In this document: positions 25,011 through 33,488 of the stretch, in pieces
How the letters are laid out: each line of letters begins with the position of its first letter
Numbering within the stretch: the stretch's first letter is position 1
Assembly (NCBI GenBank): GCA_903933385.1
Contig: CAIZJW010000294.1
Location: forward strand, 1 to 35,424
Source of the DNA: an uncultured Silvanigrella sp.
GTDB lineage: Bacteria; Bdellovibrionota_B; Oligoflexia; Silvanigrellales; Silvanigrellaceae
Reading direction: 5' to 3'
Length of the DNA: 35,424 bases
Made by a program: the position numbers and the translations under genes
Notes under the pieces: model-generated
Told to the model about the DNA's origin: nothing
Seen by the model: the letters and a program-made list of their open reading frames with translations, nothing else
The model's database searches: none

Positions 25011-25409
25011 TCAGCTGGCATTTGAGCCGGGCTTAGGTTGGTTTGTGATCTTTGAAATAATCTTCAGACAGAACAACGTGAGCTCAGGAGTCCGCTCACT
25101 GACATTCAAAAGTGAGCCCAAACGATGCGCCATGACCGCGGAAAGCTCTTCCACTGGGATATGCTTTTCAAGCACCGCTTTGCGGATGAGTTCATCGAAT
25201 TCCTGCGAAATCCACCAGAGTTTTATACTCTCCGCATTCATTGTCTCTTTTTTCTTTGCTGGACGTTTGGTTGCCGACAAAGGCTGTGTGCTCTTACTTT
25301 GGGGAGTCTTTTCATTTGCCGGGCTCTTTGTGCCGGACTTAGCTTTCGCTGGTTTTGTTTTCATTCCAGGAGCAGTTTTGTTTTTCTTGAAAGAAAGCAC
25401 TTCACCCAT
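25011..25409 (-). CDS. Small Lys/Ala/Pro-rich protein, hypothetical
   Basis: A 132-residue protein. Residues 1-65 are a basic, low-complexity Lys/Pro/Ala/Ser/Thr tail with histone-H1-like composition. Residues 68-125 are a helical domain (IKLWWISQEFDELIRKAVLEKHIPVEELSAVMAH is one region of it) ending in LFCLKIISKI. No signal peptide, so probably cytoplasmic; the tail could bind nucleic acid (inference). ATG 25409 has GAGG eight bases upstream and is preferred over the longer frame from 25460. It follows the helical-repeat protein by 57 bp. No family recognised. Confidence 0.6.
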   Translation of the reverse strand: MGEVLSFKKNKTAPGMKTKPAKAKSGTKSPANEKTPQSKSTQPLSATKRPAKKKETMNAESIKLWWISQEFDELIRKAVLEKHIPVEELSAVMAHRLGSLLNVSERTPELTLFCLKIISKITNQPKPGSNAS

Positions 25410-25466
25410 GACACGCCTCACTTCACAGAAGAGATGCTGGTTGGACACTGCGTCTCTCAACCAACA

Positions 25467-28295
25467 CTACCACAGACCACCGGGTTTGTTCGACTCCCGC
25501 CAAGCTCTTGCGGCCTGCTTTACAGACGGGATATCGGCCTCTTTTTCGAGTGTCTTAAAGAGTTCTTCAAGCTCCTGTTTTGACACACTTCCTTCCCTCG
25601 CCCAGCGCGTTCCCAAGGCCAGCCAAGCTTCCTGTTCCTTCAACGCTCCCTGAGATTTCAGCCAGGGCCACAAAATGTGTCTATCACGAGCGAGTGTGGG
25701 TTGGCTCTGTGCCAGCCGCAATGCTTCCTCGGCCGAGCGTTGAGCACAAATTGAGGAGTTTCCTGGGGATTTGAGGATTTCCATCCACCGTTCGCTTGGC
25801 ACTGCCAAAACAAAGGTATCCCACTCTCGTCGGCTCAGAGTCGAAGATTCAAGTAAAAAACGATCACAGAGTTCTTTGCGTTGCAAAGTCCGATCTGGAC
25901 GGCGGAGAACTTCTGAACGCATGCTGCGGCGTAAAAGTTTTTTATTCTTCTCGGGCTGCTCCAAATCCCATTGCATCACGCGCACAGATGCCAATTGAGG
26001 CCAGAAATCTGTGTCGTCTATCGATTGAGACTGCTTCTTTTCGAGACTCTGAACGTGTGACCAAAGGTCATCTTGTCCGCTCCTGCGCAATTCTGAAAAG
26101 AGCGCTTCAGCACGCTTATCATTTGGCGACACCGTCATTTCCAGCGCCAAACGCGTGAGTCGGTTGGGTGATGATTCCTTCATATTTGACGCTAATTTGC
26201 GCGAAGGCTTGATCTTTTGTTGTCGCAAAATTTCTGGCGCCAACTTCGCAAGCATTTCGTTCGAAGCAAAGAGAGCTGCACAACGTAACAGGCGTTCCTG
26301 ATCGTCTTTGCTCCATTTTAACATCGGTAGAAATTTTCCACTGTTCTTCTTTAATGCGACAATCTTCACTTCATTCGCTTTAAAGAAATCGATTGCATCG
26401 CCGCATTGCTTGTAGGCTAACAAGTATGGTCCGAGAGCACTTTGCAGCGTAACTTTTCTCTCTTCAAGAAATTTTAAATATGAACTTTGTGGAAATTTCT
26501 TTGAAAATTCTTCGATGAGATCGAGTTGAACAGCTGCATCGTCGGGAAGAGTTTTGAGACTATTTCCTGCCATATTGCCAGCATCATTCACAAGCCCGTT
26601 GAGATGACAGGCACGAATCTGTTCAATTTCTCCTTCTTCCATCTTTCCAAACTGCTCTTTGAGGGCCTGATATTCCAGATACCGAACCTTAGGACCTGTT
26701 TGTCCGGCAGTGATGCAAAACAAACGACGGCGAGCAATCAATCCGGCAGGATGTTTCTCCTGACGTCGATTTAATTCTTCATAAAGAAGTGTGGCTTTTT
26801 CAGGACCCTCACTCAAATGAGCAATTTCAGCAAGGCGAAGACGAGCCCAAGGGCCGTAGACTTTGTCGCCCGCTGCAAGGAGAAATTTTTCAAATGCTTT
26901 TTTAGCAATTGTGAGATCGCCTGCCCAAAATGCGTTCTCACCGCCACCAACAAGAAAATAGGGATTCTGCTGATACCATTCAACATCAGCAAAAGCTTCG
27001 GCAAACGCGTGAAAACGGCGGGCGTAATTCGGATAGCCCAGATCATCATAAATATTTGCAGTTTGTGCAAAGCCTATTGTTTTAAACGCAGGTGTTTCCG
27101 AGCTTAGAATGACCTTTGACGACTCCTTGAGGGCCATCAGCGGATCCTCAGCAATGAATTGTGCATTTACCTTGAGCATCTGAATGATCGTTTTGAGTTG
27201 ATGTGGTGTGCGAGGCCACATCATAATCGGGTGAGTGCTCTTCACTCCGGGGGGAGTGGTGAAATTGAGTTCCTGATTCTTTTGTGTCACAAATCTCTTG
27301 TCGAGTCGGGCATAAACCTCTTCGAATTTCTGACTTGCCTCATAGACTCTCGTCCAGTTCTTAGACTTCACACTCAGCGATGCCACATTAAACAGAACCG
27401 GCAGAGACATTGTCCTTACAAAGCGAATCATATCCATCGAGCGAGGAGATAATTTTGGGGGCGCGAGCCGCGGCGGATAAATTCCGTCTTCTGAAAAGAT
27501 CGCTGGCTCAGCAAGCGCAGATTTAAAGATTGTGTCATCAACCGTGTTGTCGATGTTGGTCAGATAAACTGAAAGTTCAGTGCCTCCTAAACTATCCCAG
27601 AATGAACCCTGTGCGGGCCCGTAGCGCGCCAAAGGCATTTTGAGTTCAGCTGCTGCCTGCAGATCAAGGAAGCCAGAAATAATTGCGACCGTTGTGCGTT
27701 CGAGTGTTCCGCGTGGGAGTGATTTTTTATCTTTTTGCAGCTTCTCACGAAGAGCAAGTGCTGCTTCAGTTCGCCCCAAAGTCCACAATCGAACCACTTC
27801 GTTGAGTGCGCGGACAAACTCAGAGTCTCCGTTAATATAGGGAACCTCGCGCAGGCGCAGCATCGGAACTTCGATGGTTAACTCAGGACGAGTGAAATGA
27901 CGGGTTGGGCCGAGAGTCAGAGCCTTCATTCCCTGTTGATCGGCACTCCACCAACCTGGCGGCGCGATCAATGGGTCACGCATCGTCATCACGGCAGGCA
28001 ATCCATAGCTGTCGTTGATTCGCTTGCGGAGCGCAGCATCTGCATAATCGGGTTGCTGCCTTAAACCAGGAAGATCGTCCAGCTTGAACAAACTCAAACG
28101 CAACCAATCACGCATGAGTAATTCATCCGCCGGTGAACGCTTTTTAATATTCAAGTTGTCAGGACGAGGAATTTCGGTGGGCTCAGGGGTGGGTTCGGGT
28201 GTAGGTTCGGGCGGCTTACTTGCAGCCGCAGACGCCACGAGAGTGACCAGCGCAGCAACCGAAATTGCAGCGAGGCCACTCTTGAATCGATTCAC
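25467..28295 (-). CDS. Large periplasmic helical-repeat (TPR-like) protein, hypothetical
   Basis: A 942-residue protein with a signal peptide (RFKSGLAAISVAALVTLVASAAA) followed by a Pro-Glu-Pro-Thr repeat linker at about residues 26-41. The rest is almost entirely helical with TPR-like patterns, for example AKKAFEKFLLAAGDKVYGPWARLRLAEIAHLSEGPEKA, which would suit a scaffold in the periplasm (the family itself is not recognised). GTG 28295 is chosen because it overlaps the protease stop as GTGA and gives a clean signal peptide; an earlier GTG at 28322 is possible. It is translationally coupled to the metalloprotease upstream and followed by the small Lys-rich gene. Confidence 0.72.
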   Translation of the reverse strand: MNRFKSGLAAISVAALVTLVASAAASKPPEPTPEPTPEPTEIPRPDNLNIKKRSPADELLMRDWLRLSLFKLDDLPGLRQQPDYADAALRKRINDSYGLPAVMTMRDPLIAPPGWWSADQQGMKALTLGPTRHFTRPELTIEVPMLRLREVPYINGDSEFVRALNEVVRLWTLGRTEAALALREKLQKDKKSLPRGTLERTTVAIISGFLDLQAAAELKMPLARYGPAQGSFWDSLGGTELSVYLTNIDNTVDDTIFKSALAEPAIFSEDGIYPPRLAPPKLSPRSMDMIRFVRTMSLPVLFNVASLSVKSKNWTRVYEASQKFEEVYARLDKRFVTQKNQELNFTTPPGVKSTHPIMMWPRTPHQLKTIIQMLKVNAQFIAEDPLMALKESSKVILSSETPAFKTIGFAQTANIYDDLGYPNYARRFHAFAEAFADVEWYQQNPYFLVGGGENAFWAGDLTIAKKAFEKFLLAAGDKVYGPWARLRLAEIAHLSEGPEKATLLYEELNRRQEKHPAGLIARRRLFCITAGQTGPKVRYLEYQALKEQFGKMEEGEIEQIRACHLNGLVNDAGNMAGNSLKTLPDDAAVQLDLIEEFSKKFPQSSYLKFLEERKVTLQSALGPYLLAYKQCGDAIDFFKANEVKIVALKKNSGKFLPMLKWSKDDQERLLRCAALFASNEMLAKLAPEILRQQKIKPSRKLASNMKESSPNRLTRLALEMTVSPNDKRAEALFSELRRSGQDDLWSHVQSLEKKQSQSIDDTDFWPQLASVRVMQWDLEQPEKNKKLLRRSMRSEVLRRPDRTLQRKELCDRFLLESSTLSRREWDTFVLAVPSERWMEILKSPGNSSICAQRSAEEALRLAQSQPTLARDRHILWPWLKSQGALKEQEAWLALGTRWAREGSVSKQELEELFKTLEKEADIPSVKQAARAWRESNKPGGLW
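28177..28212. repeat. Three 12-bp tandem repeats in the Pro-Thr linker
   Basis: Three imperfect units of the type GTGGGTTCGGGT run in tandem inside the helical-repeat gene and encode its Pro-Glu-Pro-Thr linker. The unit is four codons, so slippage would alter linker length without breaking the frame. Confidence 0.6.
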
Positions 28296-30028
28296 TGGTT
28301 GCGAGCTTTGCGAGATGCCCACTTGGTTGATCCATCACACTGGTTTTTGGCTGCCGTCACACCCCAGCTGATCAAGGTACCCACGTCGCGCGCAGCAACA
28401 TCTTTTACCTTGAGCTTCCAGGTTCCACTCAGTTTCTCTACTCGCGAGTTTACCGCAATAGATTCATGAATGCCTGTGTCAGAACGACCGTCATTTTTGC
28501 TTGAACGACGTCCTTTGAGGGAGTTCGCATCCGGATAGACCCGTAATTCTTTGCCGTCTGGAGAAACAAGGCTCACACGCAAATCACGCACATAGGGATG
28601 ATCAATGTCCAAACGCACGCTCAATGAGCTTGCTGACCCTTGGTCTTGGCTTTCAAGGGCCGATTCAATTCCCTTAGGATCGTTGTCTGGAATTGAGGCC
28701 TGCGACGACACCGTTCCTTGTTCAGCTTGTTCGACACGCCCCAGCTGCAATTCACGCGCCAGATCCGCAGTGCCCTGATCGCTTGAAGCTTTCAGAGACA
28801 GTCCAACTTTCTCACCGCACAATGCATTTTGTGCAACTTTGAAAACAACGGGCGATTTTGCCTCTGTGGTTTCTCCTGCATTCATATCCGAAAACGAAGT
28901 TGAGTTTTCGATAATTTGAACCAGGCTCGAAACACTGCTCAAGACACCTTGAATGTTTGTTGTCGACTTCACAGCTTTGTTTGCAAGCTTGAAATAGGCT
29001 TCAACCGTTTCGCCTGGTTCGATGTAGCCGTTACCGTTGCCAATTTGCTCTTGATACCGAACATCAGAATACTGAATTGCAAGGAATTCGAGTTTGGGTT
29101 TGAACCAACACAACGGACGCACACCCGCATTGTACCCGGCAGCGGTCATGCACGATTGGTTGGAAGCAGAAAGCTCTGCGTTCTGACTCGTCTGACCACC
29201 TGAGGAACTACGCCCTGGAATTTGATTTTTGTCGAAGGTCACAGGACAAAGTGCACCACTGAAATATGTATCAAGCCGGCACTGAGCTTCAGGGTGAGCT
29301 GTGTAGGTTGTTGCAACTTTGCGTTGATCAGGGGTATCGAAACGCGGCAAATTTGTGCTCGAACGCAGCGCGCCTAGGAGTGTCGCGAGACTATGACCTG
29401 CCGCCGCAGTGCGGTAACACAGATCTTGATCTTCAACCTTGCTCCATGCTGCATCGCACTTCTTCTTTTCAAAATCACCCACCAAAGTGCGGAATTGAGC
29501 ATTTTCGTTTGTTTGGCCGCGCCAAATTTCACGTGCGCAAGACTGGGTTGCAAAATAGTCGGATTGCCCTTCAGAGGCTGCCCAATCGGTATCACCATAG
29601 AAAGGGAAGCCTGCCAAATGATGACCGAGCTCATGACAAACAACCATTGCAAAGCCATCTGGTGTCACTTCAGGACGGCGAGCCAAACCGCCATACATAT
29701 TGATGATCCAGTTGTTACCGCTTTGTTGTGCGCTCGCATTCACCGTTGTATCGGTCCAAAGATTATTCGATGTGAGACGCGCACCGCGTGCCGTAACGAT
29801 GGGCCGATACAAATTCATGATGTTGTTGATGATGGTGTTGAACTCTTGCTCGCTCATATTAGCAATAGAATTGATGTTGTCCTGCAGATGCAGACTGTTT
29901 GGCGGAAGTATGGAGCCATGCGCGCCATGTGCAAAAAAAGTTCCGGCAATCATGCAAGCAGAAATGCCCCATTGACGCCATCCTGCTGCATTCTTAACGC
30001 CGCTCCTAGCCCACTTCGTTGCCACCAT
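28292..30028 (-). CDS. Secreted HExxH metalloprotease with C-terminal P-domain
   Basis: A 578-residue protein with a hydrophobic N-terminal segment (about 20-38). The zinc site is HELGHH (132-137), and 16 residues on, E153 in SEGQSD forms an ExxxD motif like the third ligand of gluzincins. Next comes a region with several Cys (ATQSC, KKCDAAW, DQDLC), then a beta-rich adhesive-type module (NGNGYIEPGETVEAYF). The end is a proprotein-convertase P-domain (Pfam PF01483): IPDNDPKG, LDIDHPYVRDLRVSLVSPDG, SGTWKLKVKDVAARDVGTL. P-domains are common on exported proteases of predatory and myxobacterial-type bacteria. ATG 30028 follows AAGGAGGATG. The stop overlaps the next gene. Confidence 0.85.
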   Translation of the reverse strand: MVATKWARSGVKNAAGWRQWGISACMIAGTFFAHGAHGSILPPNSLHLQDNINSIANMSEQEFNTIINNIMNLYRPIVTARGARLTSNNLWTDTTVNASAQQSGNNWIINMYGGLARRPEVTPDGFAMVVCHELGHHLAGFPFYGDTDWAASEGQSDYFATQSCAREIWRGQTNENAQFRTLVGDFEKKKCDAAWSKVEDQDLCYRTAAAGHSLATLLGALRSSTNLPRFDTPDQRKVATTYTAHPEAQCRLDTYFSGALCPVTFDKNQIPGRSSSGGQTSQNAELSASNQSCMTAAGYNAGVRPLCWFKPKLEFLAIQYSDVRYQEQIGNGNGYIEPGETVEAYFKLANKAVKSTTNIQGVLSSVSSLVQIIENSTSFSDMNAGETTEAKSPVVFKVAQNALCGEKVGLSLKASSDQGTADLARELQLGRVEQAEQGTVSSQASIPDNDPKGIESALESQDQGSASSLSVRLDIDHPYVRDLRVSLVSPDGKELRVYPDANSLKGRRSSKNDGRSDTGIHESIAVNSRVEKLSGTWKLKVKDVAARDVGTLISWGVTAAKNQCDGSTKWASRKARNQ

Positions 30029-30091
30029 CTTGTCATCCTCCTTGGGTGCTTGTGCACCTCGCAAGATGATAATCTGGCCAGCTGGTCGACC

Positions 30092-30115
30092 GTGTGTGAC
30101 GTTTCCGTCACACAC
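30092..30115. repeat. Perfect 24-bp dyad, GNRA-type hairpin or operator
   Basis: GTGTGTGACG-TTTC-CGTCACACAC is a flawless 10-bp inverted repeat between flbD and the metalloprotease. Read on the minus strand the loop is GAAA, a stable tetraloop. There is no T-run, so it is either a structured leader/processing element or an operator for the protease; it lies 64 bp before that gene's ATG. TGTGA and TCACA half-sites are present but eight apart, not the six of CRP. Confidence 0.5.
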
Positions 30116-30135
30116 ATCCAAAGTTTGACGATCTG

Positions 30136-30372
30136 CTAGGAGTTTGACGCGCTCTGTTCCGAAGTGGTCGATTCTTGAGGCGAGTTGGCAGCCTTTCCAC
30201 TTTTAAAGACAAGCTGATTCACCTTGCGTGCGATGTCTTCGGGCGAGTCGCGTACAATCATTCTTGCGCCACTTAAAAATGTGATGGCTGTGTCAGGTAG
30301 CTTTTCAATCCACTGAATGTTGGTTTCATTGATGAATACAACAGCTCCATCGAGGCGGGTGACCTGGATCAT
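30136..30372 (-). CDS. flbD: FlbD family protein
   Basis: A 78-residue protein of the FlbD family (Pfam PF06289): MIQVTRLDGAVVFINETNI, then IEKLPDTAITFLSGARMIV and the DSPEDIARKV helix, followed by a Ser-rich tail. FlbD is usually encoded among flagellar basal-body/motor genes and its molecular role is unclear; no other flagellar gene is adjacent here. ATG 30372 has GAGG nine bases upstream and is preferred over a start five codons earlier. It follows yajQ by 47 bp on the same strand and may be co-transcribed with it. Confidence 0.85.
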   Translation of the reverse strand: MIQVTRLDGAVVFINETNIQWIEKLPDTAITFLSGARMIVRDSPEDIARKVNQLVFKSGKAANSPQESTTSEQSASNS

Positions 30373-30419
30373 TTTCAAACACCTCACTAAACATTGAACG
30401 AGTTTTCAATGACACTTTC

Positions 30420-30917
30420 TCAACTGCGCATGTTGATAAACTGCAATGGAATTTTGAGCTGTGACTGTTGAACTTTGAGAAGCGCAATAACTTCCTGAAG
30501 GTCATCAATTTTTTTGCCGGTGACGCGCACCTGTTTTTCCTGAATTTGCGCCTCAACCTTGAGTTTTGAATCTTTGATGGTTTTGATGACCAATTTCGCT
30601 TTGTCCTGCTCTAAACCCTGCTTTACTTTGAGGCTCTGCTTAAGCATCATGCCTCCCGCAGCCTCCCTTTTGCTCACTTCAACAGCACCTAGTTCAATAC
30701 CTCTTTTTAGAAGCTTACTATTGATGATGTCGAGCATACTGTCGAGCCGGCTTTCAGCGTCAGCGTTGAGTTTAATTTCACAAGCAGCTTTGTCGAAACT
30801 CAAGTCAAACTTCGTCCCCTTAAAATCGTAACGGGATTGAATTTCTTTCTGCGCCTGATTGACTGCATTGTCGACTTCTTGAACATTGACTTCAGAGACG
30901 ATGTCGAAGCTGGGCAT
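30420..30917 (-). CDS. yajQ: YajQ family nucleotide (c-di-GMP)-binding protein
   Basis: A 165-residue protein, the standard YajQ length: MPSFDIVSEVNVQEVDNAVNQ, SRYDFKGTKFDLSFD, GIELGAVEVSKREAAGG, and the closing KVRVTGKK-like block (EKQVRVTGKKIDDLQEVI) followed by PLQFINMR. YajQ proteins bind nucleotides; Xanthomonas and Pseudomonas members bind cyclic di-GMP and act on transcription. ATG 30917 has AAGGAGG six bases upstream. It is divergent from the MFS gene, with only 51 bp between the two starts. Confidence 0.94.
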   Translation of the reverse strand: MPSFDIVSEVNVQEVDNAVNQAQKEIQSRYDFKGTKFDLSFDKAACEIKLNADAESRLDSMLDIINSKLLKRGIELGAVEVSKREAAGGMMLKQSLKVKQGLEQDKAKLVIKTIKDSKLKVEAQIQEKQVRVTGKKIDDLQEVIALLKVQQSQLKIPLQFINMRS

Positions 30918-30968
30918 GATGCCTCCTTTGCTCAATCACAAAATCTCACCAAGGGCCAAATTCAAAAA

Positions 30969-32288
30969 ATGACAGAAGTAATTTCTAAAACAACTGATGG
31001 CCCAGAAAAATCCATCAGGCGTTATACTCTCCTTGCAGTCTTTCTGACAATCTTTCTCGACCTTGTTGGATTTGGCATGTTCATTCCCATCATGCCTTCC
31101 ATTGCCCGTGAATTAAACGCCAGTAATTCACAAGCAGCCTATCTTTCTGCCCTCTTTTCTCTCGGAACCTTATTGGCGGTTATGGTACTCGGGCGAATCT
31201 CCGATTCAGTGGGCCGACGTAAAATCCTCATCTTCACAATCACCCTGTCTATCGCAGCTCAAGCAGCAACAGGATTTGCAACACAAATCGGCAGCTATGC
31301 AGTTCTTGCTTTCATTCGATTCATTGCAGGTGTGGCTGCCGGGAATATTTCGGTGGCTCAAGCTGCCATCGCCGACATCACCCCTATTCACGAACGCTCG
31401 CGTTCAATGGTTGTCATTGGCCTTGCTTTCGGTGCGGGGTTTGCTTTTGGACCAGCATTGGGTGCGGCAATCACACTTTTCTTTCCGGAAAATCCACTTT
31501 TCCCAATTGCAATGGCAGCGGTGATCATCAATGCCGTGAACCTTCTTCTCGTGATCTTCAAATTCAGAGAAACCCACCACCGCTTCGCACCGCAAGAGCT
31601 CGCATCTGTTGTCGCAGCCGCGCGCGTTGGCTCGGAGGAGGCCGGAGCACAACTCAGCACAAAAGCAGAAACCTTAAAGCTTCTCAAAAGGCCCTACTTC
31701 AAAACCATACTGCTGATGCAGTTCATTCAAGTCTTCGGATTCGTGGGGGTCGAAACCATTCTGCCACTCGCGCTCGCCGATGCTTTTACAATGAATCAAT
31801 CATCCATTTACAAGGCATTCTTGTTTCTCGGTTGCGCTGTACTCATTCTCAATGGTGGCCTCTCCCGACCTCTCCTCAAGAAATTAGGTGAAACAAAAAC
31901 CCTCAACATTGGCCAACTTTTTCTCACTCTCGGGGTGTTTCTCATTCCTTGGGTTGCACCCGATCGCAGCTCCCTTTACGCCGCATTGGCCTGCCTTTCG
32001 CTCGGAAGTGCACTTTCGAACCCAGCTTTAAGCGGTTTGGTGAGCAGACTCAGCCCCAACGATCGGCAAGGAATGGCTCTTGGCATGGCGCAAAGTTTAT
32101 CTGCCGGAGCCCGAATCCTCGGACCAGCGTTCATGGGACTCCTCTATGAATTTCTCAATGGTGCGGCATCACTGTACATTTCCAGTGCGCTCTTGCTCAT
32201 TGTAACGGTCATCGGTATGGCCGGACTCAGGGGACTGCCCCGCATGAATACCAGATTGCAATCCCAAGCGACCGGAGAATCCCCATGA
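30969..32288 (+). CDS. MFS transporter, DHA1 (drug:H+ antiporter/Tet-like) type
   Basis: A 439-residue membrane protein with about 12 hydrophobic helices. Family landmarks are LDLVGFGMFIPIMPSIAREL in helix 1, the loop 2-3 motif GRISDSVGRRKIL, IRFIAGVAAGNISVAQAAIAD in helix 4, and FAFGPALGAAI (motif C) in helix 5, as in TetA-like multidrug exporters. Substrate unknown. The frame is open back to 30837, but that stretch overlaps yajQ on the other strand; ATG 30969 fits the family start, although its Shine-Dalgarno is poorly spaced. It overlaps the YceD-like gene by an ATGA. Confidence 0.85.
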   Translation: MTEVISKTTDGPEKSIRRYTLLAVFLTIFLDLVGFGMFIPIMPSIARELNASNSQAAYLSALFSLGTLLAVMVLGRISDSVGRRKILIFTITLSIAAQAATGFATQIGSYAVLAFIRFIAGVAAGNISVAQAAIADITPIHERSRSMVVIGLAFGAGFAFGPALGAAITLFFPENPLFPIAMAAVIINAVNLLLVIFKFRETHHRFAPQELASVVAAARVGSEEAGAQLSTKAETLKLLKRPYFKTILLMQFIQVFGFVGVETILPLALADAFTMNQSSIYKAFLFLGCAVLILNGGLSRPLLKKLGETKTLNIGQLFLTLGVFLIPWVAPDRSSLYAALACLSLGSALSNPALSGLVSRLSPNDRQGMALGMAQSLSAGARILGPAFMGLLYEFLNGAASLYISSALLLIVTVIGMAGLRGLPRMNTRLQSQATGESP

Positions 32289-32866
32289 GCTGGAAACTTC
32301 CCCTGAACCAAATTGGCAGCGGCACGACCTTCGTTTTAGGCAAACAAATTCAGAATTCACGTTTTCGTGAAATCGCACTCGATTTGAAGCAGCACGTTTG
32401 GCTTTCTGAAATTCTTAAGGAGCTCGAGTGCTCCCCCGACAACAGTCAATCTCATTTCAATCTGCAACTGAACGTAGAAAAACAAAGTGAAGCCTACCGA
32501 GTGAAGGCTCATTTGCAGATGATTCCCAAACTCGAGTGTGTGCGCAGCCTAACGCAGTTTCACAGTGAAGTTGAAACTGAGGCAGAAGCTCTGTTTTTTC
32601 GGGCTGAAGAAAACAAGGGGGGCGGCGAACACGAAATCAGTGAAAGCGAAATGGAATCATATGAGCATGATGGTGCGGGACTCGTTCTTTCAGATTTTGT
32701 CACCGACCTCATTTATACAAGCCTGCCAGATTTCCCTTTGTGCCAACCGCAATGCAGAGGCCTCTGCTCGGAGTGTGGCTGTAATTTGAACGACGCTCAG
32801 TCGTGCGGATTAGCTGAAGAAACATCAGCAACGTCCGATTGCCCAAACATCCACTTCTTTCAATGA
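32285..32866 (+). CDS. YceD/DUF177 family protein
   Basis: A 193-residue protein with the DUF177 (YceD, ribosomal L32-linked) signature: a beta-rich N-terminal half, then the acidic stretch, DLIYTSLPDFPLC and the Cys cluster CQPQCRGLCSECGCNLND, a probable zinc site, plus a further Cys near the end. YceD genes normally precede rpmF (L32) and affect 23S rRNA maturation in plants and E. coli. Here it is instead coupled to an MFS gene (ATGA overlap), and rpmF is not downstream. It ends one base before the opposite-strand membrane-protein gene. Confidence 0.78.
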   Translation: MSWKLPLNQIGSGTTFVLGKQIQNSRFREIALDLKQHVWLSEILKELECSPDNSQSHFNLQLNVEKQSEAYRVKAHLQMIPKLECVRSLTQFHSEVETEAEALFFRAEENKGGGEHEISESEMESYEHDGAGLVLSDFVTDLIYTSLPDFPLCQPQCRGLCSECGCNLNDAQSCGLAEETSATSDCPNIHFFQ

Positions 32867-32867
32867 A

Positions 32868-33464
32868 TTATAAGCCCGTTGTGAGCGAGCGAGTGAAAAC
32901 AAGTGCCATCGCGATTGCAATAATGCTCGACACCACGAGAACGGCAGTGGGGAGAGACCTCAAAAAAACGTCTTTCCCAAGAGAGTCACGCTGCTCGCGG
33001 TAGGAATCCCGCAACAAAAGCGACAATCCATCAACCCCGCCGAGCTTCCCTACGAGACTCTCTAAATATTGCGAACTCGTTGTTCGCATACGGTTCCAAC
33101 TTTGGGATTGTTCGAAAACTTGTTGAATGGAAATTTGTGAGAGCACGAACTCAACAAGAAGGACGTCGCGCTTGCTTGCATCGAGATCACGACGCAACAA
33201 CTGAGCAAACCTTTCAAATCCCAGCCACAAAACAAAACACTTCGAAAGCTGGCTGAAGCCGAGCGCTGCGCGAAGCTCTTCGCGGATCGCAGAATCAATT
33301 TGAGCCTTGAGAGTCTCTGATGGTTCCGACAGAGCACTCACGCACCCCAACCGAGCCAAAAGAAGAAATGAGTCTTCGAGTGAACTCGACGGAACAACAG
33401 ACTCCGCTGCCATCGTGCCAACAGCAGACACCTCTCCCACGAGCTCAGGTGAATAAAGAGTCAC
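32868..33464 (-). CDS. C-terminally anchored membrane protein, hypothetical
   Basis: A 198-residue protein: an acidic, Ser-rich N-terminus, a largely helical middle (EELRAALGFSQLSKCFVLWLGFERFAQLLRRDL and IQQVFEQSQSW) and one hydrophobic segment at the very end (AVLVVSSIIAIAMALVF) followed by RSLTTGL. There is no signal peptide, so it is a candidate tail-anchored inner-membrane protein facing the cytoplasm. GTG 33464 has GGAGG five to six bases upstream. It follows the Cys-rich gene by 24 bp, a likely two-gene operon. Family not recognised. Confidence 0.65.
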   Translation of the reverse strand: MTLYSPELVGEVSAVGTMAAESVVPSSSLEDSFLLLARLGCVSALSEPSETLKAQIDSAIREELRAALGFSQLSKCFVLWLGFERFAQLLRRDLDASKRDVLLVEFVLSQISIQQVFEQSQSWNRMRTTSSQYLESLVGKLGGVDGLSLLLRDSYREQRDSLGKDVFLRSLPTAVLVVSSIIAIAMALVFTRSLTTGL

Positions 33465-33488
33465 CCTGGCCTCCCTCAGTAGGTTGTT

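Noticed and set aside
25045-25653. A 202-codon plus-strand open frame across the Lys-rich gene and the end of the repeat protein
   Set aside because: Crosses two opposite-strand genes that have good starts; Ser/Phe-rich translation arises from antisense Lys/Ala codons.
30092-30115. CRP/FNR binding site
   Set aside because: TGTGA and TCACA are present but separated by eight bases instead of six, so a classical CRP site does not fit.
29393-30139. A 248-codon open frame on the plus strand
   Set aside because: It lies wholly antisense to the metalloprotease, which has zinc-site and P-domain motifs and a perfect ribosome site. The translation is Cys/His/Arg-rich with no recognisable domain, typical of an antisense shadow.
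30837-30968. N-terminal extension of the MFS transporter
   Set aside because: Open frame only; it overlaps the first 81 bases of yajQ, lacks homology to the family N-terminus and is best explained as non-coding. ATG 30969 is used.
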